From Paramecium tetraurelia (Eukaryota; Ciliophora; Oligohymenophorea; Peniculida; Parameciidae), in contig NW_001799566.1 in NCBI RefSeq assembly GCF_000165425.1, positions 1-64,000 of the forward strand: a stretch of DNA of 64,000 bases, in the 5' to 3' direction. Positions within the stretch are counted from its first letter, which is position 1. The number at the start of each line of letters is the position of its first letter. Position numbers and translations under genes: made by a program. Of the stretch, positions 1 to 13,545 are shown piece by piece. Below the pieces are notes generated by a model that saw only the letters and a program-made list of their open reading frames with translations, made no database searches and was not told where the DNA came from.

Positions 1-2869
1 GTAGATGTTTGCTAGTATTCACAATTGTATGTTAAGTGTACAATCGGTATTTCACAATTTTCTATCTGAACCTATAATGTAGTATTTAGTAGAGTGATGT
101 CTAAAACAAACAAAAGCATTGTAAATTCAATTTAGGAAACCTTGCAAAATCTGAATCATACAAAAGCATTAGAATATTTATGATAAGTTATTGTATTTTG
201 AATTCTTGTTTTCTATTCAGTGAATAAAAGAAGTCGTATGAATTGTATCTAATAGAGTATTAAATTAAAAACCAAAAAATACTCTATTTGATGAGCTCTT
301 AAAGCCTTTATTCAAAATCTATTTCATATATTCTAAATTTACAAATTTGGTTAGAGATAATATCTTTACTTATTAAAGTAATTTGTTGTGGTGTCACTAT
401 CAGAAAAAGAGTACAAAATGTCTTGTTATTGTAGAAACATCAAACATAATTTTTCAAACAACTTTGAAAAGCTAGCCTAATTTCTACTTCTATCTCTATT
501 ATTGAATCTTTCAACAAGTCTTTTTTGAACAATGAACTCCCCTAAATTCCTTACATTTAAATACTCTTTAAATATAATAATTCTTCTATGGCTTAGGAAA
601 ATTTGTTACTGGAAAGATATTTCAATTTTTAGTTTATGCTGACTATCCAGAATTTAACAGAGGATAAATACTATAGGCTAATCCCTTAAGTTTTAAGACT
701 CTCTACATAATCATCAACTACAGGTAGATGTGGTTATTATTCAACAAAAATAACGAATTAAAAATGATTCAAAAATTGAATTTCTATTGGTATATAATTA
801 CAAGCATCTTTGAATGAAAGTGTTTTTATTATCCCTCCACTTCTATGCAAATTTAATAATGCAAATAGATTCGTTATAATATTCTTATCGTAAAATCGAC
901 ACACAAATCAAATTCTTACAAAATTTGCATTCCAACTTGCATACATTTGTCCCACAATCAAAAAAATTCCATTTTGTTAGTGGTGAGTACCCTTTCATCA
1001 TTGCCCGTTTCTCCAGTACTATATATTATATAGCTTGAAGAAATTTAGGATGAACTTGTAAAAATTCTGTAATTTAAATATTAAAGTTGTTACTTAAGAA
1101 TGAATAGGTATAATGACACTATAAATTCTTGTGTCTGTTTAGATAAATTACAATAAATATCTAATAAATAAAACTGAGTCAATAGATCTAAAAGTTGCAT
1201 ATTTCTTCCCCATAATCACTAGTCTATAAAATAAGACTCTATCATGTCTTCCAATTTACAAATAGTTAGATATTAATAACAAATCAAGAAAAATAAATTC
1301 TGCTCATAGAAGCTGATTAAAACTATAAAATTTTTAATAAACTAAATTATTGTGGAAATCTAAAAATATTTATTGGAATAAAAATGTAACTTTCTTCAAA
1401 ATTTATATGGGCTTATTGCCCAGCAGTCTTGTTACAAAGATTCAAGTCGCATTCAATCAACTTAATCATTCTAAAAGTCAAGATCTAATCATTTTTTGGT
1501 TACTAAAAATAATTGTCTAATTAATTTTAGATCTAAAATTTCCTCAATTTAATATATACTAAAAGAAAATAGAAAGCAAAATAGAAATATTATAATTCAA
1601 TAGAATTCATTTTAAATGCCTTTGTACTCAACAACTTGAATTTCCACCTATAGCAATGTTATTAAATACCTGCCCAACAACTTGAATGAATAATTCAAAT
1701 AGAATTGTTGCAAGTTCAATTTGTAAATTATCATACATAAATTATATACATATTCATTATAATATTCATATTTGTGAATTAATCTAATAATTGCATGATC
1801 TATAATATTCTGTACATGAGAATTAATTGAAAAGAAACGCTTGAAAGAAATGAAAATCCAAAAATATTTAATGATATGAGTTTTTTATACTTGCGTTAAA
1901 GTAAATAATAACAATTTCTAAAGCCTCAAAATAGGAAGCCAAAGTACTTTTAAATTAATCAAAAATATTTCAATATAAGCACTCAGCAATGTTTCATATG
2001 ATGATTACGAACATACAAGGAAGTAAAAAAATGCTCAAATGATGAATATTCTTTTCTATCTTTAAGGAATACAATTTTCACTTCAATATCAAAGCAATAA
2101 AAATATATTCTGAGTTAATATTGTGAATAGGATTAACAAAAGTACTTAATAATAAAGATGAAAATAAGTATTTAATATCTCAATAAAATAAGATAATAAA
2201 ATGAACTGTCACTCTTTATCCACAAGGATATTAGCTTAAATTACATTAAGTTAGTAATGTTTTCAACTACAAAAATCAAATAAAACGAATTGAAGATGCT
2301 AATGTTTAAACTTAAAAAACAATATATAAATCTAAGCAATAATAACCAATTTTGAAATTATTTATATACACATTCAAGGAAGGTAATAAAATAATTAGCA
2401 ACTTACTTCATTATAATTGTTGTCTCTAAAATAAGATCTTTAATTAATCTTTGTAGTGATGGTAAAGAAAATTATTATTCAAGATATTTTCCTATTTTGT
2501 ATAATTTAAATTTATTATAAATGACAAAGAGAAATCTTTTTTCATATCTAGTATTTTGCTTTTGAAATTTTTATCATCAGACTTAGGATTTAAAAGTAAA
2601 TTGCAATTAATAAAAGGTAACATAATATAGTTAATTATAAGTATAAATTATAATTATTTGAAAAGTAATTTTAATAAGAAAAAAATTTATTAAGGTATGA
2701 GTTAAATTAATTTTTGAAAAAATTAATTAAAGAGTAGGGAAATATAGTTAAATTATATAATGATTTAATTATAAAATAAAGAAAATAATATTTATTATAT
2801 AAACATATAATAATTATTTAAATTAGAATTTCTATACTTTTATTGGAGATTATTCTAATCAATTTAATT
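1..2869. other. AT-rich stretch with no supportable gene
   Basis: I see no convincing coding frame here on either strand, even with TGA as the only stop. Frames stay open for a few dozen codons at most and give low-complexity Lys/Asn/Ile/Phe text. Short words recur by chance (for example a copy of acaaaagcatt near 110 and near 160), but there is no array. This is long for a genome whose other gaps in this window are mostly under 700 bp. It could be the edge of a chromosome or scaffold, or gene remains too decayed to read. No G-rich telomeric repeat is visible at position 1. Confidence 0.5.
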
Positions 2870-3130
2870 ATGTTTGATTCTTCCTCTAATTCAATAGGGA
2901 AATTATAAGTTAATAAAATTACTTTACAAAGAAATTTTCTGCAAAATCAATATATCAATCTTTCTCTATCTAAACAGTTCCCTTTAAGATAGGAAATTTT
3001 ATCGATGCAATTTTCTTCAAAAATTTCATATAGAGCATTGAGAGAATTTACTTATTAATCATTTAACAGTACATTTGTATAAGATTTAATATTTAAGAAA
3101 TTTGATAATTAGAAGATTAATTCTTTATGA
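2870..3130 (+). pseudogene. Short ORF, possible decayed 5' relic of the adjacent LRR locus
   Basis: An ATG at 2870 opens 86 codons ending at TGA 3128-3130 in the ciliate code. The text is leucine-, serine- and asparagine-rich and looks more protein-like than the AT-rich DNA upstream. A second open stretch follows from about 3200 to 3460 in another frame. Because the clear LRR pieces begin at 3555 and also change frame repeatedly, I read this as a possible upstream relic of the same locus. It could equally be a chance ORF: in DNA this AT-rich, TGA-free runs of about 60 codons are common. No domain is recognised. Confidence 0.25.
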
Positions 3131-3554
3131 ATTTTTAATTGATATCTATTCCTTTTAAATGTAATATACGAAAGCTTAATTACAATAATTTATTAAATTA
3201 CAATTGATATTCAAATTCTCATTGCTTAAATTAGTTTGATGACTTATTAAAAAGATAAATTCATTAGATTTTATCAAATATTATTGGAAGTAGTACTGGC
3301 ATATTAATAGTAGATTTAAGGAGGATTTTTGAAGTTTCTATTAATTTATATGATTTGAAAGAGAATAAAAATTATTCAGCTCTTTTATTATTAAATCTTC
3401 AATTAAATTATTCATTATTTACTAATTTAATATCACTTAAGAAATATTAATTCAGGCGCTTATATTTTTTTAATTTTGAGTATTAATATATAATTTGCAA
3501 ATTATACACAATTATATTTCATATATACTCAAATTTTATATATTTATAATTATT

Positions 3555-6230
3555 ATGGAATAACAACTTAATCAACTATCTTGGAAGGTTTAGCAAAATC
3601 CTAAAGAATTGGATTTATCATATTGCGTTTTTTTATAGGACTTAGAATTCATTACTTATTTAAAATCTCCTCAAGCAAAATAAATGCAATCATTAAATTT
3701 ATCACATACTCTATTATCCGACGCGTCTCTTTTACAATTAAGTTTCTTAAACTCGAAATCTTTGAAGTTTTTGAATTTAAGTTATTGTGTAAACTTTACA
3801 GAAGGTGCAATTGTCAATTTATTAAACTCTGATACTATCGTGAATATAGAAGTTCTTGACTTATCAGGTAATCAATTATCTGATGTCTGTTTAAAATTTG
3901 TATTATAACCAAATAAAATGAAATACTTAGCATCTGTTGTATTAAACGATATTGTATTTAAAATATATTGATATATCACTAGAAAAAAGGACAACAAGGG
4001 TTTTCATACAAGTTTTTTGAAATACTCTCTTAAACCAATCTCAATAAAAGTTTATTAAACCTTAGTGTAGGCAACTCCTTTGTCTAACCTGATCAACTAT
4101 AAATGACTAAGGCATAAACAATAATGAATACCTTTTTTAATCGAATTATGAAAGAAGATCACACGTAATGTTGATATTGTATTTTTTAGTTACTTTTATT
4201 AATTAAGTTTGAAGAGCACATCAATTTAAACCCTAACACTGTTTAAATGTGAGTTACTCACTAATAAATTTATTAAGATGCTGTGTAGGAATATTATATT
4301 TCTAAGTTCCATCAAAGTCTTAAATATTGGACACTGCAAATTATTGACTGATAAAATTTGTTATTATTTGTCAGAAGCAGGTGCATCTGTGTAAAGATTA
4401 GTAGATTTAGAATTATTGGGTTTGAACTTAACATCAGATGGTTTGGACAAAATAATCAAAAGCAAATCCCTAAAACTAAACCATCTTGGATTAGCTATGT
4501 GTGAGGATATTCAATGCGATGCAATCAAAACATTAATGGATTCTAAATTTGGTAAAATGTTGACCTCTTTAGAATTATCTGGATCTTACTCATAAAAAAG
4601 TCAAATTGTTGGAATGTTTTCATAAGAGCAGATCATTTGGAAAGATTTTAGTCTTAAAACTTTATATATAGAGCTCTTTTTAGACTAAGGGTGTTATTAC
4701 CAACATGTAGGGAAACAATAGCTTTAATTTCAAAAATAATAGCAACTTAATCAAAATTTAACTCAATTAGACCCTTATTATAAGACATTCTTTGAGACTC
4801 ATATGTATGCAATCATAGACTAAATCATATTCATAAAAAAAATCAAAGTTGTTTTAAAAGTCTAATACACTGATGAAGATTTAATAGCTTAATATTTGAC
4901 TAATTTTATAGAATAAAATAATCTTTTAGATAATTTATTAACGAATGATAATTAATTATTTGTTAACAACCTTTGCATCTTATCATACGTTTTATAATCG
5001 ATAACAAAGGCTTCAGCAAAAATATATGATGTGGAAGAAAAAAAATTAATAAAATAATCAAATTTCAATTATTCAGATTAACTATTTAGACCCCATAGAA
5101 AAAGAAAAAATTAATGTTTCTTAAATAAGAAATTTGGTATTAATGAAGCAAGATTTGTTAAGAGATGAAGATTTAGCGTTAGTAGGAAAATATTCAGAAA
5201 CCATTTTTTCACAGTTGTCGTACATACAAATTAAAGGTAAAAATTAATTCTCATGAAGGATGCAAGCAAATCACAGTGAAAGGTTTACACAAATTAGGAG
5301 AAAGATTACTTCATTAATTATAATTTCTAGATGTTAGAAAAACATAAATTAAATTAAACGAATACTCTCAAATTTTAAACGATTTTATCAATCTTACTTC
5401 CTTTAATAATAATAAAATTCAACTTGACTTTAATCAAGTAAACTTGTTGATTATATTAGAAAAATACTAAAGATGACCTAGTCTAATGGCTTAATTTACT
5501 GTTCAGATTGTTATCGTTGAAGAAACTAAGTATTAAAAATACCAATAAATAATCAATTTTTAATATGTTTTTAATGAGGTTTGTTGCTTAAATGGTAAAA
5601 AACAATCATTTATCTATGAAAAAATTGTATTTGTAATGCTTTTTGAACATCGCTGATTTGTATTAATTAAGCTTAAATTAGTCAATTGTATTCAGAAGAA
5701 AGCTTAACCGAACTATGCGAAAGCCTTTAACTAAGCTTCAACATAAAAACATTTTATTTGGAGATCTCTGGATTAATTAAACATTAGTTCATAATAGATG
5801 TTTTTAACACATTAATCAATACTTAAATTACAAATTTAAACTTATAACTTGAAAAGTATATTAATTCTGTATTATAGATAAAAGTTGCAATATTATTGAC
5901 GAAATCTTTATTAATAAATAAACTAGTACTCATTATTTCAAAGCATTAGAATTCAGCACTTCTAATTTAATTTAACTTGATATTATTCTATACAATACTC
6001 AACAATTAGAAGACCTGACGGCTGTATTGACTCTAAATGAAAATAAAGTAGACAGTTTAATATATCTTTTTTAAAATAACTAATTAATTACATTAAAAAT
6101 TGAATTATTGCAAGCAAAACTCGAACAATTTTTAGATATTTTATCAGCTGTCAACCCTGAAAAATTAAAAACAGCAGAATTTATTATTAATAAGTAATAA
6201 TATTATTACGTTTAGTATTTTAATTAATGA
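3555..6230 (+). pseudogene. Degenerate leucine-rich-repeat protein gene
   Basis: The first block starts at ATG 3555 and stops at TGA 3969-3971 (138 aa). It has typical LRR text, including LNLSH, LKFLNLSYC and VLDLSGNQLSD. Further LRR-like blocks follow in other frames: about 4040-4160, about 4277-5168 (with LVDLELLGLNL and LNHLGLAMC), about 5160-5250, about 5250-5470, about 5480-5820, about 5700-6010 and about 5930-6230. Most switches between blocks do not coincide with a usable 20-33 nt GT...AG intron, and several TGA codons fall inside otherwise good LRR text. The product, if intact, would be a cytoplasmic protein-binding solenoid of about 850-900 residues. I infer a pseudogene. A gene with several missed introns plus sequencing indels is the alternative. 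Confidence 0.65.
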
Positions 6231-6544
6231 AAGCTGCTTACAAAAGCTCTAAGAATTTGTGCTTAAAAGTAAAAGATTGATTGAATTTTCAATATCGATG
6301 ATTGGGTAATTGTCATATATATTTATAGGTGTGGATGTACTAAATAAATGATGGATAAATATTTTAAAAGTAACTTATACATTTTTAAAATTCCATAACT
6401 GAAATTTTATTATTGAGTATATTATAAGAGCAATAACATGATATTCCTATTCTTAATTCCTTAATGTTGGAATAACTTCTTATTTTTTTAAATGTTTATC
6501 AATAATTAACAATTAGTTAAATATATTAACGTAAATTTAAATAA
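6231..6544. other. Intergenic, nothing recognised
   Basis: AT-rich spacer between the last LRR-like block and the SLC44-like start codon. Short open stretches here continue the low-complexity style of the LRR relic, but none is convincing. It presumably holds the promoter and 5' leader of the downstream gene, though no specific element can be pointed to. Confidence 0.4.
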
Positions 6545-8367
6545 ATGCAAGAACAATAGGAATAGCGAAAATCCACAGATCTCATTTGTTTCTGGTTATT
6601 TAGTTTATTCTAAGGATTTTTCTTCTGTGTTACCATATATGCATTATTGAATGGAAATCCAAACAAACTTGGATTACCTTTTGATCCTGATCGTAAGCAA
6701 TTTTATTCAAATTTTTATATAGATTCTTCTTGTGGTTTTGATTTAGAATAATACAAATATATATACTTTACTACACCTTCAAAAAATTTCTTGTAAAGGA
6801 CTGTATGTTTGAGTGAATGTCCAAACAAGTAATAAATATGTAGCAGTAATAATAATTAATTTAGCTAAACTGCTATGCTCTCCAAATTCCATAGTAAAAT
6901 CATGTCAAATAAATCCAAGTGTAACCAATATTAGTGAATCTATATTAGCTTATCCTTCAGAAGCATGTAATTTATTTTATCATTTAGACAATAGTTAAAT
7001 ATGCTTACCAAAAAATCCAGATTACTTAAATGAAATAAAAGAATATATTGTTCCTAGTTTCAATCAACGACTTGGTTCAGGTTTGAGAGATTTGAAATGG
7101 GTAATATTAGGAATTTCTTTGATATCAGTTATTATTAGGTAATAATTCATGTTGACTAAAATAGTGTGATAGTATTGTTATTCATTGAAAAATATAGCAC
7201 ACATATTTTTTGGGGTTATTTTTTGATTATTGTACTCAGTTTATTCTCTTTATGTTTTTTGAGTGCCTAGCAATACTATTAATCATAAGAATAATTACTA
7301 TTAGATCAATAACTTGAGATAAATAAATTGATATCATTTGCTAATTCCCTCGAGATATGTTAAAAATTATACTAAATAGTTATAATAATTTCTATCATTG
7401 CTATAATCTTAAGTATTATCTATGCAATATATCTAAAATCATAAACAATTTTATTGAATTCATTCATCAAAGTAGGTGGGGATTTTATTAAATCAAATAT
7501 AACATGTATAATTGCTCCTTTTGTAGGTGCAGTTATAATCATGTTATATTCATTTGTTTGGATTGAATAGCAATTGTATTTATTGTCAAATCTGAAAACT
7601 CAGGATATCAAATATCCATATTTTTAGTTGAATTTTGCTTCAGGAGACTAAGCATTGATTGTTATGAATTTTCTCATCTACATTTGGACTCTTGTATTTA
7701 TTCTAGGTTTGATCGAATTCTTAACAAGTGGTATGGTCTGTGAATGGTACTACTAACAAGGAAATAGAGTAAACTTTGAGAAGAAAAACGTTTTATCAAA
7801 CCTAATTAAATACCACATAGGATCAGTTGCTCTTGGGTCGATGTTAATTACAACTTTTAAATTTATTAAATAGATATTAAATACAACAAAATTGTGTTAG
7901 GGATTTTAAAATAGAATACTGTATGCTATATCAAAACACAATTACGTGATTATGAATATTTAACCTAATCATTTTTTAGATTGCGGCATAATCGTTAGAG
8001 AATTAATTATAAAGGAGATTGATACATTTAATAAGATAGGAGAGTTAGGTTAGTCATTCTTGGAAATATCACGTTTGAGTATGGCATTGTTTTGTCAGTC
8101 AATATGTATGTTGATCATCCAAGATCACCCATATTCGATTATTCTGTCTTTATATTGCTTTGTGATTGCATATAGCATTACAAGCTTATTTATTTCTATA
8201 TATGGGTAATCTTCTGAAGCAATTTACATGCTATATTTATACAGTCAGAAACATTTGAGTCAGGAAGACAACCCTTAATGTACAATTGTAAGATCATTAT
8301 AATATAATTATAGACTTTATAATTAGTGTTTAATTAGTTAAATGACGATATTAATCAAATGTAATGA
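6545..8367 (+). CDS. Choline transporter-like protein (SLC44/CTL family)
   Basis: A polytopic membrane protein of 581 aa. It is probably a choline or related solute transporter in the plasma or an internal membrane; substrate is inferred from family only. The N-terminus gives a first membrane segment followed by the CTL hallmark GNPNKLGLPFDPD and a cysteine-containing extracytosolic loop (CLSECP). Later segments include GGDFIKSNITCIIAPF and the VCEWYY / HIGSVALGSM stretch, where CTL proteins keep their signature. Three introns restore the frame: 6840-6864 (25 nt), 7139-7164 (26 nt) and 8288-8313 (26 nt). Spliced length is 582 codons including TGA 8365-8367. Its last codons overlap the 3' end of the convergent minus-strand gene by 13 bp. 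Length is slightly shorter than animal CTLs (about 650 aa). Confidence 0.85.
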
Positions 8368-11300
8368 CGTATAATTTTCTATATTACATATATTATATTG
8401 CCTAATATAAATATAAAAATGGTTCCTATCATCGCAAAGTCGATATATTCATTCACATCATCCAAGTATGATATTACTGTTGTTCCTAATAAAATCAGTA
8501 AAAATATAAAATCACTGATTTTATAATCTTGGCAGCTAATGTATTAGCATAAGATTGATCCAATTTCTAATAATAAACAAACAAAAGTAGCTTTCAAAGG
8601 ATTTTCTCTAAATATCAGTTGAAAGAATATAAATAATATTTTTGTTACAAGTTAATTGAAATAATAAATTAGTAGATTTTTTCTTAATGCAGTAAATCTG
8701 TAAAGTTTTATAGATTGAAATATTTGAAACATGCAACCAATAATGACACAAATAACATTTGCCACTTCATAAATTGATGTTTAGAAAGATTTTTGGATGC
8801 AGAAAAGATATAAAAGTATTGAAAAAGCTAAATCAAATTATTGAATATTTAAAACCCTGTAAAAGATTTAGTTAATTTTCACTTCAATTTTCTTTGCCAA
8901 TTATAATTTCTCGTCTGTTGTCATTTTGATATTCTCAAATGTTTATTTTTGATTTCTAAAAGTAAAAACAAAATTCTTAGAAGATGTTGGTCTAGTTTAT
9001 ATTTGTAGAATTGTTTGATAATGATTTCTGATTTTTTTTACGATGAATTTCAAGATATAGATTGATGTGATAAAAACGAAAGATATCCATATGTTTGAAA
9101 TGAAATAGTAGTCTTAATTTCTATTTTGTAATTTCAGACCATAATCATTTTCGATATTCTAAATTGAAAAGGGATAATTAAGGTAAGCTAATGGCCAAAT
9201 TTAAATAGAAAGCAATTATTGCAAATAAATGCTAAAATCAGCATTAAAATAATAGAAATATTATATAGCAATAACAAAATCCAAGCACAAGTGATCAAAT
9301 TGGTTAAATAATATTGATATCGGAATCATTCCCAAAAAGAAATACAATGTAACGCAATACATTTAATACACAATATTTGCATCCTCTTATTATTAGTATG
9401 AATAATAATACTTTTTTTATGGTTAAACAAGTAATTCCACAAGGTCTGAATCAGATAATATTCTTGTTTTCTTTTTGACTAGAACATGTATCAAGTTAAA
9501 TGGCTTGACATCTTGCTAAAATAAAAAATCAATTGAGCATTTCATGCCTGAATCTTAAGTTGATTCAACTTGTGAAACATTATATTTATAATTTTCAGCT
9601 GAAATTTATTCAATCCATAATGAAACTAAAGAACAATTTGAATTGATATTTTGGAGAGATATTATAACTTGATTGTTTTATTAAAGGCTTACCTCCTTTT
9701 TGATTTCTGGAAGTGGTATACAAGATGAATCTGAACATTTGTAATTAGACTCAACTTTGCATAAAGAATTACAACCATCTAAGCTATTATTATTGCTATC
9801 GTCACACTCTTCATCTCCTACTACAATACCATCTCCACAGACTGATTAACAAGTATCATGAATTAGATAATATCCAGATTAGCACTTTTAACATATTCCA
9901 TTAGTTGGATTTTGTGACTTATCTGAACATTCAAGACAAAAGGATGAAAATTTATTGCATTTCTTACATTATGATTAACATTGCAAACAATCACCATTAT
10001 TGATGTAATATCCATCAAGGCATAATTCGCAAATAGAGTTTGATGAACAGTATATGCAATTAGCGTGACATCTTGAACATAAAGAATACTAAGATTAACT
10101 TTTTGGAGTGCAATACCAATATTATTCAATGTAATTATTAAAGCATCCGTCTCTAGGTAAATCATTACCATCGTCACATTCAATAATATTTTGGTTATTA
10201 TTTCCTCCATTTTAATTATCGTTTCCTCCGTTTGGATTATCACTTCCGCTATTTTAATTATCGTTTCCTCCATTTTAATTATCATTTCCGCTATTTTAAT
10301 TATCATTTCCTCCATTTTCATTATTACTTTCAGTATTTTAATTATCGTTTCCTCCATTTTGATTGTCATTTCCACTATTTTAATTATCATTTCCTCCATT
10401 TTAATTATCATTTCCGCTATTTTAATGATCATTTCCTCCATTTTGATTATCGCTTCCACTATTTTAATTATCATTTCCTCCAGTTTGATTATTATTTCCA
10501 CTACTTTAGTTATTATCTACATTATCAAGAACACAAACTTAATCTATTTCCTTAAGTCCTAATTTGCAAATGCATTATTTATTTTCATTCATGTATCTAT
10601 TAGATTAGCAATCTATGCATAAATTCTAATTATTTGATTCATAACATAAATTACAAGAATAATGGCAATTAGGTATTTTTACACAACTTAAATTACCTTC
10701 ATCTCTATATCCATCTATACATGCACAATTGGATTGATTTCCTAATTCTCTGAAACTAACATCTTTTGATTAGCATGAAGTACAGCTATTTGAAGATTAT
10801 GGTTGAGAACAAGTTAAACACGAATAATGACAAATCATTTCACATAGTTTTGTTATTGGGTTTTCTTAATAATCTTATTAACAATCACATTAATTGTTTA
10901 ATAATACTCTCTGTTAATTTGGCAAGCATTAAATACATTGATCTAACTCATCACAAGCATAACAGTATTCTGGGCTCAAACATGACTTAAGACAACCTTA
11001 AATTTCATCCTCGAAATATCCATTCTTACACAAACATTGTTTATCAAAAAGTTACCTATTTATTAATGAGTCACAAGTTAAGCAATCAGATTTTGAAACT
11101 CCATCACATGTTAAACAGGTTGAATCACATATTGGTACACATTATTTATTTATTTCTTAATAACCCTACCTGCAATTGCATTTCCCTAATTCTAATTCTC
11201 GATCATCCACACAAGACAAACATTAACTTTCATCGCAATTCAAACAAGGAAAAGGGCATTCTAAATTATAAAAAGATCATTACTTTTGCATTGTGGCACA

Positions 11301-13545
11301 TCATCTAATTCATAATATCCGTCTATGCATATACATTAATTATTATTGAATACCCTTCTTAATGCTGGATCACAGGTTAAACAATAATTCAAATCAAGTG
11401 AACAAGAGAAACAACGATAATCGCATTTCTTAAATGCTTACGATATATACTCAATGCATCCTATTCCTTTAGTAGTACAAATTGCACAAGTTTAAGAGGT
11501 TTACTAATAGAATTCATTTTATTTGGGACACAAATAATTAACATTTCTATCATATAGTATAAAGATTTGATTCATTCCACATGATTTTTCCCTTGAATCA
11601 TTATAATACTCACTCAGACAGGTAAATTTTATGCTTAATTATTCATCGTAATGTTCATGTCTTATAAAAACAGACTTAGTATAATCCACATCTGACTTTC
11701 CTGTCAATTATTGCTGTTCTAAGTCATTTATAGAATATATGTATTCCGTTTCATCAATTTTTATAATAAAAAAATCTTCAATAGACCATCCATCTATAAA
11801 ATATAATGTGCAATAAATTCTAATTTAATAATGATAAGGCAAATCAAAAAATTATTTTTCATAACTTCCATAACCCCAAGTAGCATATCCTCCAATTATT
11901 TTATTATTTAGTAAATTTGAGTAGAGCAAATTAGTGAAACTATTATCACTCTTAGGTTAAATATTAAAAGTTTTTTAAATTGTTATAGAATCAAAGTCTA
12001 AAGTATAAAAATCCTATATTAAATATACTCCGCTAGAGTTTTAACTTATTCCTGGAGTATATTGCAAAGTTTCAATATTCATATAATCTGTACAATTTCT
12101 AACAGATTCTAAGACCCTGCTATGGATTGGGCATTAAGCCACACACTTGCCTAAATGAACATAATATGTGGACTTGCATTTGATGCATGCCTATAAAGAA
12201 TAAGAAACGCATCCTGAATCTTATTTTGCTGCAGAATATATATAAATATTATTTTAAAATGCATACATAGCATTATCTCCTTATACGTTTTATTCTATAC
12301 TAAATGTTAAAAATTAAGGATCAGAAGGTATGTTGAGTTCTGTATTAAGTATAACTTTTGAAACTGGAATAGTGGTTCCATTTAGTAAAATCAACTTAGT
12401 TTAATAAACATCAAAAAGATTAGATGGATTGGCAACGAATTTATTATTTGTTTTATTGATAGTAACAAGCTCGTATTAATAATCAGTTCTCGTAAACAAA
12501 GTTTATTAGCAGTCAATTGTTGTACAAGTGACAGTAGTTGTGTTATCATTAACATATTTATACTTAAATTAACTAGTAAATGAAGTGTAATATTATATGC
12601 TTTCTTGTTAAAATGCCACGCTTTTGATTGTTGTAGTATCTTTGGTTGAATTCAGCTTTAATCTTACATATGAGCCCTCTTTCCATTCTCCAATTAAAAA
12701 TATAATGCCTTGCAATTGTATCTTTGAGTTTTATAACGCATATGTGAAAGTTGAGAAAATGATTTGTTTCATTTTTTCATCAGAGCTTTGCTTAAATTCT
12801 TCGCTTACCCATACACTATCTGCTATCTAATATTTAATAAGGTTGGATTATTCTGGAAATATTCTTAAAAGGGCATCTAAAATATGTATTATTTTTTACT
12901 TGAAGGAGAAGGATTTGAAATACAATTTGTCAATAATGGTGATTGCAACTATTCGTTAATAGAATCACAAGTTTTGGTACAGATTGATTATAATCCCATA
13001 ATTGGTGTATTTGATGGACAACTCATTTGGATTCCATCTGTATAAAGATTAATGTTTCTAATTCCATAATAAGAAAATCCATTTAATGAATTAAACTTGA
13101 TTGAAATAGTGTTTTAAGCCTTAACCTAAAAGTCAAATATTATTTCAATAGTAGTAAAGTAATGATTACCTACTGGATCCAAACAAAGATTACTATATAA
13201 TTCTATTTGTGAATTATAAAACAATTTTTGATATATTATCTAGTCGTCTATTGCAATGATAACTTCGCTATCATCAAAGAAATTAAAATATAGATCAGCC
13301 TCTAATTTAATTTAAGTGACTTCCTATAACTTACTGGAAAAAGGTCTATAAATTTCTTATCCAGAAATTGCAACAATAAATTATCTTTCACATTGATAAT
13401 AGAATAATGCTTGTGTGTCTTGTCCTTTAATGTACCATGGAGGAGTTTCTGAAGAGGAATCAATATTCTACATATCTTTGAATACTGAAACCCATGCGGA
13501 GATATTGAGTACTAATAAAATAAATACAATCATTAAATTATACAT
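8355..13545 (-). CDS. Large cysteine-rich surface membrane protein with DUF4215-type repeats
   Basis: A 1714-residue protein starting with a clear signal peptide (MYNLMIVFILLVLNISAWVS). The ectodomain has Asn/Ser/Thr-rich beta-type segments (residues about 20-700) and then many furin-like CxxC blocks such as CDPALRR, CLSCVD and CLTCDS. Two motifs of the ECDDGN...DGC kind follow (ECDDGNDLPRDGC and ECDDSNNNSLDGC), typical of the DUF4215 / Cys-rich repeat family. A 15-unit Gly/Asn/Asp/Gln repeat sits just before them. The last 450 residues carry several membrane spans, ending IIRHYI before TGA 8355-8357. Two 23-nt introns (12877-12899, 11261-11283) fix the frame. The role is unknown; ciliates have large families of such Cys-rich surface proteins, so adhesion or sensing at the cell surface is an inference. 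Confidence 0.85.
10188..10502 (-). repeat. 15 x 21-bp tandem coding repeat (GGNDNQN/SGNDNQN)
   Basis: Fifteen head-to-tail 21-bp units lie inside the cysteine-rich gene. Each encodes seven residues, alternating GGNDNQN and SGNDNQN with a few variants (one unit reads TESNNEN, one SGSDNPN). Most Gln codons are TAA, some are CAA, so this block would be full of stops under the standard code. The units differ at synonymous sites, which argues for selection on the peptide or repeated unequal exchange rather than very recent amplification. It forms a flexible polar spacer between two Cys-rich domains. Confidence 0.9.

Noticed and set aside
1401-1460. Possible tRNA-like segment around gcccagcag...ttcaagtcgc
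   Set aside because: A T-loop-like word is present, but I could not draw an acceptor stem or a complete cloverleaf around it.
9863-10562. Standard-code ORFs of 107-212 aa on both strands over the repeat region
   Set aside because: They are shadows of the 21-bp repeat in wrong frames, giving monotone Ile/Met/Glu or Tyr/Phe/His text. The real reading is the minus-strand Gly/Asn/Asp/Gln repeat inside the cysteine-rich gene.
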